The notes under the pieces are model-generated. The model was not told the origin of the DNA. It did no database searches and saw only the letters and a program-made list of their open reading frames with translations. From contig NZ_LT827014.1 in the NCBI RefSeq assembly GCF_900169075.1, positions 1-64,000 of the forward strand: DNA of 64,000 bases. The letters run 5' to 3'. Both the position numbers and the translations under genes were made by a program. Shown here piece by piece: positions 11,699 through 19,968 of this stretch. This DNA is from Chryseobacterium phocaeense (GTDB lineage Bacteria; Bacteroidota; Bacteroidia; Flavobacteriales; Weeksellaceae). Position 1 is the first letter of the stretch; each line of letters begins with the position of its first letter.

Positions 11699-12454
11699 TT
11701 ATTGGGCTTTTATCTGATCGCCGGTTAATCCGTATCTTCTTTCTTTATTCTGATAATCCACAATACACTGGAAGAAGATATCTTTTGTAAAATCCGGCCA
11801 TAGGACATTTAGAAACTGTAGTTCCGCATAAGCAATCTGCCAGAGAAGGAAGTTACTTATCCTTATTTCCCCGCTGGTTCTGATCAGCAGGTCTACAGGA
11901 GGAAAATCTTTTGTATAAAGGTAGCTTTCAAATAATTTTTCATCAATATTCTCAACATCCACATTTCCATCCTTCACATCGGAGCTTAGTTTTTTTACGG
12001 CTTCCAATATCTCGTTCTGTGAACCATAGCTTATAGCCAGTACAAGATTGCCTTTTGTGTTTTCTTTCGTAAGCTCTATCACACGTTCCAGCTGCTCTCT
12101 TACAAGGACCGGAAGCTTTTCAAGATTCCCGATTACATGCATTCTGAGCCCTTTGCTGAAAATCTCTTCTGCTTCAAGCAATAGGGTTTCCACCAGCAGG
12201 TTCATCAGTGTATTGACTTCCTCAGCCGGACGGCTCCAGTTTTCGGAAGAAAACGTATACAATGTTAAATAGGGTATATCTATTTCATTACAGGCATTAA
12301 TGGCATTTCTTACTGCATTAATGGCATTCTTGTGACCGAACGTTCTTTCTTCGCCACGAGTTTTTGCCCATCTTCCATTACCATCCATAATGATGGCCAC
12401 GTGTTTCGGTAAATTCTCAGAATTTATTTTATCTTTAATCAACGACATATTCAT
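11699..12454 (-). CDS. uppS: Isoprenyl transferase (undecaprenyl diphosphate synthase)
   Basis: A cis-prenyltransferase that adds isopentenyl units to farnesyl diphosphate to make the C55 lipid carrier for peptidoglycan and polysaccharides. The hallmark motifs are present: HVAIIMDGNGRWA (catalytic Asp and phosphate loop), FGHKNA, YTFSSENWSRP, and RTSGEIRISNFLLWQ near the C-terminus. At 251 residues the length is normal. The chosen ATG overlaps the stop of the DUF6089 gene by one base (TAATG), suggesting translational coupling; an ATG two codons later is also possible. bamA follows after 27 nt. Confidence 0.95.
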   Translation of the reverse strand: MNMSLIKDKINSENLPKHVAIIMDGNGRWAKTRGEERTFGHKNAINAVRNAINACNEIDIPYLTLYTFSSENWSRPAEEVNTLMNLLVETLLLEAEEIFSKGLRMHVIGNLEKLPVLVREQLERVIELTKENTKGNLVLAISYGSQNEILEAVKKLSSDVKDGNVDVENIDEKLFESYLYTKDFPPVDLLIRTSGEIRISNFLLWQIAYAELQFLNVLWPDFTKDIFFQCIVDYQNKERRYGLTGDQIKAQ

Positions 12455-13344
12455 TAATCACAATAACATGGCGGTCTTCCGAATGAGTAGGTAAGCCCTA
12501 AACTGAAAGTATTTATCCAGTCTTTCGACCTGTCATCACCAATATTTCTTTTGTTTAAAAGTTCTTGTTCTCTTTCTTTAGAAACTGCATAATAGTTCCC
12601 TGACTGCAGAAGTGAAGCGCCGGTAGCGGGATCCAAAATATCTGCATTATAGCTGGAAGTAAGATCGCTGGCCAATAATCGGCTATGATCCAACTGATCA
12701 GTCAGTGTATATCTGAATGTAGCTTCTGCAAATATACCCCAGTTATGGTTGAACTTATATTTTAAACCTACCCCAAAAGGGATATGCATTGTTACTTTTT
12801 TTCCTAAAGAATATACCGGAGTACTCTTAAAATCAAGCTCATTAAGAGGAGCCTGCGCCACACCGTCTGCATCTCTTCTGAAATCATTCACAATATCTGC
12901 TTTAGGAGCATCAAACATCAATGCCCCGATACCTCCGAAGATGTATGGGCTCACCATGCTTTCCTGCTCATTATTAACAGGGAAAAGATTGTATTCAAAC
13001 ATTAAGCTTGCTTCGTATACGTTATTTTTTCCATATGAATTTCTATTCACTCTATATTCTTCTTTCGCAGCTTTATCGCTGAACTGGATCTGGTTGTATC
13101 CAAGGTCCAATCTAACGGTTTGGTGCGGGTTAAAATTAAATCTGTATAATAAACCACCATAAAAAGGGAATCCCCACTCTGACATCCTGTCCAAATCCAA
13201 CGGCTTTTGTAAAATATAATTGGTCCTTCCTATGTCCCCCACCAGGTTACTCATACCTAGACGAACTCCCAATTCGTTTCTTTGTGCTTTAACACTGACC
13301 ATTCCCAGGAAGGCAATAAAGCTAAACAATAATTTTTTATTCAT
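12454..13344 (-). CDS. DUF6089-type outer-membrane beta-barrel protein
   Basis: From the ATG giving MNKKLLFS it encodes 296 residues: a signal peptide (ending SVKAQ) and a beta-rich body with alternating aromatic strands (RNELGVRLGMSNLVGDIGRT, PFYGGLLYRFNFNP, WGIFAEATFRYTLTD, TFSLGLTYSFG), i.e. a small porin-like barrel. It matches the DUF6089 family that sits upstream of uppS-bamA across Flavobacteriia. Function is unknown; its place in the bamA operon suggests an envelope role. The upstream start at 13389 would lie inside the promoter, so the later ATG is preferred. The C-terminus is Pro-Cys-Tyr-Cys-Asp, unusual for a barrel end. Confidence 0.8.
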   Translation of the reverse strand: MNKKLLFSFIAFLGMVSVKAQRNELGVRLGMSNLVGDIGRTNYILQKPLDLDRMSEWGFPFYGGLLYRFNFNPHQTVRLDLGYNQIQFSDKAAKEEYRVNRNSYGKNNVYEASLMFEYNLFPVNNEQESMVSPYIFGGIGALMFDAPKADIVNDFRRDADGVAQAPLNELDFKSTPVYSLGKKVTMHIPFGVGLKYKFNHNWGIFAEATFRYTLTDQLDHSRLLASDLTSSYNADILDPATGASLLQSGNYYAVSKEREQELLNKRNIGDDRSKDWINTFSLGLTYSFGRPPCYCD

Positions 13345-13386
13345 AAAAGAATATGGATTTATGGTTATTTTAAAATTTAATTTTTG

Positions 13387-13394
13387 CAAATATA
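13387..13394 (-). promoter_or_regulatory. Promoter -7 box of the DUF6089-uppS-bamA operon
   Basis: The minus strand reads TATATTTG, a full TAnnTTTG match, about 43 nt before the preferred start at 13344. No clear TTG lies 17-23 nt upstream, so it is a -7-only call. Confidence 0.45.
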
Positions 13395-13524
13395 AAACTT
13401 TTTTATATTAATGATATTCTTAATGTATAGTTAAAAATAAACAAAAAAACATAATTTGTTATAAAGTAAACGGCAAAGTGCCAAAAATATTCTTTTTTCC
13501 TTAGATTCCAAATACTGATCGTAT

Positions 13525-13552
13525 AAAAAAACCCCCATTTGCTGAGGGTTTA
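13525..13552 (-). terminator. Terminator of the polysaccharide export operon
   Basis: The minus strand has AACCCTC ... GGGGGTT around an AGCAAAT loop, followed by seven T, starting 5 nt after the wzc stop. Confidence 0.8.
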
Positions 13553-13557
13553 AAACG

Positions 13558-16053
13558 TTATTTTTTATTAAATATTGTTTGTACCTTATTTCGTATTCTT
13601 ATGAGTAGCGGTTCTTTATAATTTTTATCTTCATCAAAATAGCCGTAGCCATAGCCATAACCGTATCCATAGCCGTAACCTTGTTTCGTATTATAATCAT
13701 TATAGATCAGCCCCAAATGATCAATCTCTTCATTATGGTACTTTTCAGTAATCATTTTCAGCATGTACTTTTCAGTATATTCATGACGAACCACATAAAT
13801 ATTGGCATCAGAATATTTCATCAGTTCATAAGAATCGGCTACCAGACCTACCGGCGGTGAATCTATAATAATGAAATCATATCTTTCTTTCAGCTCTTCT
13901 ATAAATCTGATGTTCCTTTCACTCATCAGAAGCTCTGATGGATTTGGAGGAATAGGTCCTGAAGTAGCAACATCCAGATTTGGGATTTTTGTCTTATTGA
14001 TGATCTGTTCCAGCCCTACTTCACCGGTAAGGTAGTTGGAAATCCCGTATTTATTATCAATTTTAAAATCTCCGAAGATTTTAGGCTTTCTAAGGTCCAT
14101 TCCCAGCAATATGGTTTTTTTATCGCTTAATCCCATTACTGAAGCAAGATTGATGGAAACGTAGGTTTTTCCTTCCCCCCCGATGGAAGAGGTTACGAGA
14201 ATAGTTTTGCCTTTTCCGTCTTCTTTATTGTGGTCCATCAGGAGCCTTATGCTGGCTCTGATTCCCCTGAACGCTTCAGACACTGAAGACTTAGGCTGTT
14301 CAAGTACGGTAAGCATATTCTCGTTGCTGTTGTTTCCAATCACGCCCAGAAGCGGGATCTTCGTTGCACTCAGCAGTTCTTTAATATTTCTGATCTTATT
14401 ATCCAGAACTTCTCCAACCAGGATGAAGAGAAGTGGAAATAACAGGAGTCCACCCATAATGGCCATCTTTATGGCTTTCACGTTAGGTCCTATAGGAGCC
14501 TGTCCAAGGTTTTTGGCAGGGTCAATTACGGTAATGTCAGACTGGTTGGTGGCTACTTTCATCTGTGCCTCGTTCTGTCTGGACAACAGGCTGTTGTAGG
14601 TAGCCTCTATCATATTATATCCTCTTTCCGCATCTAAATATTTCCTTTCCTTTTCCGGATATGAGTTGAGATCACTATTGGCTTCAGATACCTGACTGTC
14701 TATTTTACTGATCTCATCATAATATTTTGTATAATAGTTTCTTAAAGTACCGGTTGCACCAGCTCTTGCTTCATCAATAAGCCTGTTGACCTCTTTAATA
14801 GGCTCAGAGTTTGGCCTGTAAATAGTGGCCATTTCTCTTTTTTTGGTATACAACGCTTTCAGCTCTGTAACGGAAGCCGTAAAGAACCCATCCTCGAAGC
14901 CTGCTGCATTGGTACTGATCATTTTATCAAAATCCTGCGCCTGAAGGGTGGATTTAATGCTGTTCAGTGAAGTAATTTTGCTTACAATATCTGCCTTTTT
15001 GGCTTCCAGATCCTTTATTTTATCCAAAGATTTTTCGTCCCTGTCTTTAATATTATACAGTTTCTCTGATGTTTTCAGGTAGTTCAGAACAGCTGCGCTT
15101 GAATCCAGCTTTTTACGGATATTATTAAGATTAGCCTGCAGGTACTGGTCTGTGTTTTTGTTAACGATATTCTTATCGGCAAGCCTTTTCTTCTGAAGTT
15201 CGGTTACTGATTTGTTCAGGAAATTAACCGTACTGTTCAGGTTAAATCCTTTTTTATTGATGATCATAATCGTACCGATCTCCTTATCAAAATCCACTCC
15301 TATTGTAGATACGATCTCATTAACACTTTGATTCACAGAATTGAGTCTGACAATAATATTATCAACTTTTATTCTAGGTGTTTCAGGATTTTTAAGCAAT
15401 CTGAATCTGAGATTAGGGGAATTATACCACTCGTTGATTCTTATGATTTTATTAGCCGGCCTGTTATAAGCACTAACGGTCTGAAATCCTTCTACTTCAA
15501 AGTTGTATAAGCTCGTAGACTGCCCTTCTTCGGGAAGGATCACTTCATAGGAATCCCCTCCTTTCGGGATCAGGGTGATGGCATAATTGATCTGCTGAAG
15601 GTGCTTTTTATCTATCTGCAGAAATATCGGCGAATCTGTTTTATCGATGTATGTAGACTTGATGACACCTTTAGTTGAATAATTCACAAAAAGATCAAGT
15701 TCTTTTACTAAAAATTCATTGTGAGATCTGGATAAAAGCATTTTTTTCAGGTACATTCCATCCTGATTTCCGCTTTGTCCCCAGATGAAGTTGATGGACT
15801 GGTTAGGGGTAAAATAACTCGAAGTATTATTCGACACACTTAATGAAAGGTCTGAGGAGTAAATACTCTGAGCGTAATATTTGCCGTATACCCATGAAAT
15901 GATGTATCCAATAAGCAATACAAATGCAAACCAGTACCAGTTTTTGAGTATTCTTCTTAAAAAATGCTCGATATCAAATAATGCAAACGAACCGTACTTA
16001 TTATCCTTCTGGCTATCGTTTCTCCCTACTTTCGCGTCGTTCTCTGGAATCAT
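13558..16053 (-). CDS. Wzc-type polysaccharide co-polymerase / BY-kinase
   Basis: An 831-residue inner-membrane protein controlling capsule or exopolysaccharide length and export. It has an N-terminal TM helix (about 38-55), a Wzz/periplasmic coiled-coil region (about 60-500), a second TM (about 530-550) and a cytoplasmic bacterial tyrosine-kinase domain with Walker A SSIGGEGKTYVS, Walker A' LLGMDLRKPKI and Walker B FIIIDSPP. The tail contains seven Gly-Tyr dipeptides (DNA 13639-13680), the probable autophosphorylation cluster. It follows the wza-like gene by 2 nt and ends the operon. Codons within the Gly-Tyr run vary, so the run is not a pure DNA slippage tract. Confidence 0.93.
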   Translation of the reverse strand: MIPENDAKVGRNDSQKDNKYGSFALFDIEHFLRRILKNWYWFAFVLLIGYIISWVYGKYYAQSIYSSDLSLSVSNNTSSYFTPNQSINFIWGQSGNQDGMYLKKMLLSRSHNEFLVKELDLFVNYSTKGVIKSTYIDKTDSPIFLQIDKKHLQQINYAITLIPKGGDSYEVILPEEGQSTSLYNFEVEGFQTVSAYNRPANKIIRINEWYNSPNLRFRLLKNPETPRIKVDNIIVRLNSVNQSVNEIVSTIGVDFDKEIGTIMIINKKGFNLNSTVNFLNKSVTELQKKRLADKNIVNKNTDQYLQANLNNIRKKLDSSAAVLNYLKTSEKLYNIKDRDEKSLDKIKDLEAKKADIVSKITSLNSIKSTLQAQDFDKMISTNAAGFEDGFFTASVTELKALYTKKREMATIYRPNSEPIKEVNRLIDEARAGATGTLRNYYTKYYDEISKIDSQVSEANSDLNSYPEKERKYLDAERGYNMIEATYNSLLSRQNEAQMKVATNQSDITVIDPAKNLGQAPIGPNVKAIKMAIMGGLLLFPLLFILVGEVLDNKIRNIKELLSATKIPLLGVIGNNSNENMLTVLEQPKSSVSEAFRGIRASIRLLMDHNKEDGKGKTILVTSSIGGEGKTYVSINLASVMGLSDKKTILLGMDLRKPKIFGDFKIDNKYGISNYLTGEVGLEQIINKTKIPNLDVATSGPIPPNPSELLMSERNIRFIEELKERYDFIIIDSPPVGLVADSYELMKYSDANIYVVRHEYTEKYMLKMITEKYHNEEIDHLGLIYNDYNTKQGYGYGYGYGYGYGYFDEDKNYKEPLLIRIRNKVQTIFNKK

Positions 16054-16055
16054 GA

Positions 16056-16928
16056 TTAAAGGTTTTTAAGAAGCAGGTAAATTGATAATGCGGTTGTAAT
16101 TACTGATACCCCGGTCGTTAAAGTCTGTACAGGATCTTTCCCGAATCCGTTTAAGCTTTTCCCTCTGGTGTTCAGATAGATTTCGTCACCATTTTGTACG
16201 TAATAGTATGGGGAATTCATAATATCTTCGCGGGTAAGGTCAATTTTTGCTACCTTGATTCCTTCAGGTAGTTTTCTGTGAATCACTATATTTTTACGGT
16301 CAATGGTTCTGTTCAAACCCCCGTTAATTGCTATAGCCTCTGTAATGGTAAGTGTATTTTTATGGGCCACTTTCTCCCCTGAAAGACCTGTGGTTTCCAC
16401 GTCTCCCAATATATAATAAGTGATTCCGTCTGTATTCAGTCTTACCTCTGCCTTACCTTCCTGGAAGTTTTCATTTACTTTTTCCTGAAGCTCCAGCGTA
16501 ATATCTTCAAGTGTTCTTCCCTCAGCTTTCACATATCCTATTCCGAATACATTGATTTCTCCTTTGGAATCTACCTTCAGACCATTAAAGTAGAAATTGA
16601 TATTTCCTCCGTTTGATCCGCCACCAACACCAATACCACCTATTCCACCACGCCCTCCCATTGGAGAGTTGGTAGTACCCGTTACACCTCCTGAGGAATT
16701 CAGGGATGAATAAAACTGAGCGGCATCTCCTTTTGGAGTGGTTACAATATTAAGGTTAAGAATATCGTTTTTGGTTATTCTGTAGGTAGGAATATTGTAG
16801 GGAATAAGCCCTTCTTCATTGATGACAAGGCTTTCGCTTGGCTGCATATACCTTACATCTTTTTTGGTGATGCAGGATGTAATAAAAAATGGGAATATTA
16901 AAAATAAATACTTTAAGTTCTTCATCAT
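16056..16928 (-). CDS. Wza-type polysaccharide export lipoprotein
   Basis: A 290-residue outer-membrane polysaccharide export protein. The signal sequence ends in the lipobox FITSC (Cys at about 19), so it is a lipoprotein. A Poly_export domain (about 45-170; NDILNLNIVTTPKGD, KGEINVFGIGYVKAEG) and a soluble-ligand-binding beta-grasp domain (about 175-245; YYILGDVETTG) follow, then a C-terminal hydrophobic helix (VSVITTALSIYLLLKNL). A Gly-rich insert (GGRGGIGGIGVGGGSNGG, about 92-109) interrupts the export domain; I do not know it from canonical Wza. wzc follows after 2 nt. Expected partner: the Wzc kinase, forming the trans-envelope channel. Confidence 0.92.
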   Translation of the reverse strand: MMKNLKYLFLIFPFFITSCITKKDVRYMQPSESLVINEEGLIPYNIPTYRITKNDILNLNIVTTPKGDAAQFYSSLNSSGGVTGTTNSPMGGRGGIGGIGVGGGSNGGNINFYFNGLKVDSKGEINVFGIGYVKAEGRTLEDITLELQEKVNENFQEGKAEVRLNTDGITYYILGDVETTGLSGEKVAHKNTLTITEAIAINGGLNRTIDRKNIVIHRKLPEGIKVAKIDLTREDIMNSPYYYVQNGDEIYLNTRGKSLNGFGKDPVQTLTTGVSVITTALSIYLLLKNL

Positions 16929-16942
16929 GTTTGAATGTATTG

Positions 16943-16950
16943 CAAAAGTA
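16943..16950 (-). promoter_or_regulatory. Possible promoter -7 box before wza/wzc
   Basis: The minus strand reads TACTTTTG 14 nt before the wza ATG, in the 26-nt gap after the WecA-like gene. It matches TAnnTTTG, but no TTG is found at the expected distance. It could give an internal transcript for wza-wzc. Confidence 0.4.
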
Positions 16951-16954
16951 AAAA

Positions 16955-18106
16955 TTAAATTGTTATTTTCTTATTATTTCGTAAACGATAGATCAGATCT
17001 GGTAAATAGGCTCCAAAAAATCCTAATAAAATAATGATCAGTAGCAACAGGTTTATATTAATGTGTCTCAGATAGTAAGCCACGGTTACAATCATAAGAT
17101 AATATACAATAATATAAAATGTGGAACGTCTGTGCGTAAGATCCAGTTTTAAAAGCTTGTGGTGGATGTGGTTTTTGTCTGCATCAAAGGGTGATTTTTT
17201 GTTGCAAAGCCTTACGATAATCACATTCAGGGTATCTACAATGGGCAGAATGAGGATGGCAACCGCTATAGCTGGTGCCGACTGAAGGTGATATCTGGGA
17301 ACATTGGGAAGTTCTTTATCTATAAAAATGTCAATAAAACAAATGGATGTAAAAGCCAGCAGAAAACCGAGAAGCATAGATCCCGTATCTCCCATGAATA
17401 TCTTATTGGTCCTGTAATTTGATAAATTGTAATAGAGAAAGGCCAGCACGGTTCCTATGATGACCACAGACAAAACCACCAACGGATAATTATATTCCCC
17501 CAGCCTGTAGTAACTTATCCCGAAAAGCCCGCTGCATATTACCGAGTATCCTCCCGCCAGGCCATCTATCCCGTCAATAAGGTTGAACGCATTGATAAGG
17601 ACAATAAACGTAACGATACTGAATACCAGGCTTACAAAATACCCCATTTCATATATCCCGAAGATCCCGAACAGGCTTCTGATTCTGATATCCGAGCCAA
17701 TCACAACAAGGGAAGATACAATGATCTGTGCCACGAGTTTCTTATACGCCCGCATCACCACAATATCATCCATCACTCCAATGTATAAAAGGATAACAAG
17801 GGATGCAAACAGGAATTTATAGAGATCAAAAAGCTCATAGGCAAAGATAGAAGTACAAATCCCGATGGAATAAAAAATGGCAATACCACCAAGATTTGGG
17901 ATTTTTCTAAGATGAGAACTCCTTATTCCCGGTTCATCCATAAGGTTCTTTCTTCTGGATATCTTAATAATGGTGGGAATGGAAAAAAAGGTAATAAAAA
18001 AAGAGAATAGAAACCCTAATCCTATTTTCACGTAAAAAATAGAAATTCCTGATTCGCTTAAGAACAATTCAAAATTCTTCATTTTTTTTATCAAGTACAT
18101 TATCAA
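16955..18106 (-). CDS. WecA/TagO-like undecaprenyl-phosphate sugar-1-phosphate transferase
   Basis: A 383-residue integral membrane enzyme of the MraY/WecA (GT4) family, which starts glycan assembly by transferring a sugar-1-phosphate from a UDP-sugar to undecaprenyl phosphate. About eleven hydrophobic segments are present. Family motifs: GVMDDIVV (Asp-Asp loop), NAFNLIDGIDGLAGG (Mg/catalytic loop), FMGDTGSMLLGF, and DKNHIHHKLL in the last cytoplasmic loop. The start is uncertain: ATGs at 18106, 18100 and 18082 all precede the first TM; the last (MKNFELF) also gives a normal length. It lies between a GT2 gene and the wza/wzc pair, so it probably primes the same exopolysaccharide. Confidence 0.9.
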   Translation of the reverse strand: MIMYLIKKMKNFELFLSESGISIFYVKIGLGFLFSFFITFFSIPTIIKISRRKNLMDEPGIRSSHLRKIPNLGGIAIFYSIGICTSIFAYELFDLYKFLFASLVILLYIGVMDDIVVMRAYKKLVAQIIVSSLVVIGSDIRIRSLFGIFGIYEMGYFVSLVFSIVTFIVLINAFNLIDGIDGLAGGYSVICSGLFGISYYRLGEYNYPLVVLSVVIIGTVLAFLYYNLSNYRTNKIFMGDTGSMLLGFLLAFTSICFIDIFIDKELPNVPRYHLQSAPAIAVAILILPIVDTLNVIIVRLCNKKSPFDADKNHIHHKLLKLDLTHRRSTFYIIVYYLMIVTVAYYLRHININLLLLIIILLGFFGAYLPDLIYRLRNNKKITI

Positions 18107-18196
18107 TGTCGTCTCATAAATCCAATAAGATGGTTCACAAGAAACTATCTGTCAAAGTCTTACTGATGACTGAAACAATTGCACTGATCATTTGTG

Positions 18197-19180
18197 TTAT
18201 ATAATTCTTCTTATCAGTTTCTTTTGCCCGGCAAAAAACAACAGATAAAAAATCTTTTTTTTCAACGGCAAAGATAAAAGATAATTCTTACCAAAACGAC
18301 TATAGCCCAATATATCTTGAATTTTTATTTTTCTTTCTTTTATAAAAACAGCCAATTCATCTGCCATGGCATTAAAAATTTTTTCATCTTTTACAAAGGC
18401 AACGTAAGCCAGAAAAGAATATACTCCTTCGAAGATCTGAAAATTTTTCAGCTCATTTTTTTTATGGGCATAACCAGATTTTCCGAATGCTCCTTCTACA
18501 TCTTTCACTGCTTTCAGGATATCCAGCCCTTTTTCCGTATGGGTTTTTGTAATGGAATCCGTCCTTTCCAGATACTGATAATGAAAATTCTGGGTCTGGG
18601 CTACTACCTTACATTCCAGAAGCAGCTGCGGAATCAATTGAATATCTTCAAAGTGAACTCCTTTTTTAAATTTCTTCTGATCAAAAAGCTCTTTTTTAAA
18701 CAATTTATTGCAGGCAAAATAACTGAGATCTGAAAAAACAGAGAAATGATCTTCCAGCTCTATCTTTTCAGGCATATTAGGAATCTGTGTCAGTTTTTGT
18801 GTCACTTTCCCGTTCTGATCTACTTTCTGTATATTACAGATCACCATTTTAGCCTGATGTTTTTCTGCCAACTGAAGCATTTCCTCAAACATCGTTAATG
18901 CAACATAATCATCACTGTCTACAAAACCTATATATTCTCCCGAAGCCCTATCCAGTCCATAGTTACGGGCATCACTCAGCCCGCCGTTTTCTTTGGTGAA
19001 GGCTTTGATTTTACCGGGAAACTGCGCTGCATATTTTTCAATGATTAGTGCTGAGCCATCTTTGCTGCCATCATCAACAACCAGGATTTCAATATCCTGA
19101 AGGCTTTGGTTCACGAGAGAATCCAGGCATTTGGCCAGATAATTTTCTACGTTATATACGGGAACTATAATTGAAACCAT
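18197..19180 (-). CDS. Family 2 glycosyltransferase
   Basis: A 327-residue GT-A enzyme: MVSIIVPVYNVENYL start, LVVDDGSKDGS nucleotide-binding loop, and IGFVDSDDYV containing the metal-binding DxD. It is expected to transfer a sugar from a nucleotide donor during polysaccharide assembly at the inner face of the membrane. The C-terminal 120 residues are helical and Lys-rich (LKKKIFYLLFFAGQKK), probably a membrane-contact region. Its start overlaps the stop of the SGNH hydrolase gene, suggesting coupling. The donor and acceptor cannot be deduced. Confidence 0.9.
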   Translation of the reverse strand: MVSIIVPVYNVENYLAKCLDSLVNQSLQDIEILVVDDGSKDGSALIIEKYAAQFPGKIKAFTKENGGLSDARNYGLDRASGEYIGFVDSDDYVALTMFEEMLQLAEKHQAKMVICNIQKVDQNGKVTQKLTQIPNMPEKIELEDHFSVFSDLSYFACNKLFKKELFDQKKFKKGVHFEDIQLIPQLLLECKVVAQTQNFHYQYLERTDSITKTHTEKGLDILKAVKDVEGAFGKSGYAHKKNELKNFQIFEGVYSFLAYVAFVKDEKIFNAMADELAVFIKERKIKIQDILGYSRFGKNYLLSLPLKKKIFYLLFFAGQKKLIRRII

Positions 19181-19956
19181 TATTTTACGCCTTCTAAATT
19201 AACAATACTTTGGGTTAAAAAATCGCTGAACTTCTGATACCCCAGCTTATTGAGGTGAAGCGGGTCTGCGTATAAATTCCGGTCTTTGTCAAAATCACGG
19301 CTTACTCCATCAAAATTTAAAACAATTACTTTCTGAGCCAGTCCGTTATTTTTCAGATTTTCCTCTAAAGCTTTTCTGTAATCGGAAATTTTAAATGCTG
19401 TACCGCCGTTCAAAACCAGTTCTGCACCTTTATTACTGAGCGCACTGATCATATTTTTGCTTTTGAAATTTTCTTCAAGGCCGAATTCCGGCAGGGAAAC
19501 CACAACAGGTTTGATGTTATAATTCAGCAGTGTTTTAACAATCATCAGCATATGATGACTGTAAAATTGAGGTCCGAGGTGCATCGCAGCATCATTTACT
19601 CCTGCAATTACAATACAGTAATCCGGTTTTTTCTCAATCACCTTTTTGGAGGAAAATTCCTGATCCTGATCTTTAAAAAGGTTTTCATAAATCATTCTCG
19701 TCTTCGCTCCCGGATTTCCCGAGGAGTAAATTTGCGCCTTAATCCCTTTATCCGAAAGTTTCTCCTGCAAAAGAGAATCCAGATTCTGCCGCACTACCCA
19801 GCTGTCGCCGATAATACCAATTTGCAGTCCTTTTTCCGGTGTTGTAGCAGAAGAAAAATATTTTTCCTCACCGGCATATGAATATTTATTCCAGAAATAG
19901 ATCAGAGTGAACAGTACTGCCAGCAGAATACTACTTAAAATTATCTTTTTTTTCAT
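19180..19956 (-). CDS. SGNH/GDSL hydrolase family protein
   Basis: A 258-residue protein with an N-terminal signal anchor (about 5-22) and a periplasmic SGNH-hydrolase domain. Block I is IGIIGDSWVV (nucleophilic Ser after Asp), block II SGNPGAKT (Gly), block III IAGVNDAA (Asn), block V YADPLHLN (Asp-x-x-His). All four catalytic blocks are therefore visible. In polysaccharide loci such enzymes often remove or add O-acetyl groups. It starts 12 nt after the arginase-like gene and overlaps the GT2 gene by one base, so it belongs to the same operon. Confidence 0.85.
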   Translation of the reverse strand: MKKKIILSSILLAVLFTLIYFWNKYSYAGEEKYFSSATTPEKGLQIGIIGDSWVVRQNLDSLLQEKLSDKGIKAQIYSSGNPGAKTRMIYENLFKDQDQEFSSKKVIEKKPDYCIVIAGVNDAAMHLGPQFYSHHMLMIVKTLLNYNIKPVVVSLPEFGLEENFKSKNMISALSNKGAELVLNGGTAFKISDYRKALEENLKNNGLAQKVIVLNFDGVSRDFDKDRNLYADPLHLNKLGYQKFSDFLTQSIVNLEGVK

Positions 19957-19968
19957 CTTTGTGTATAC

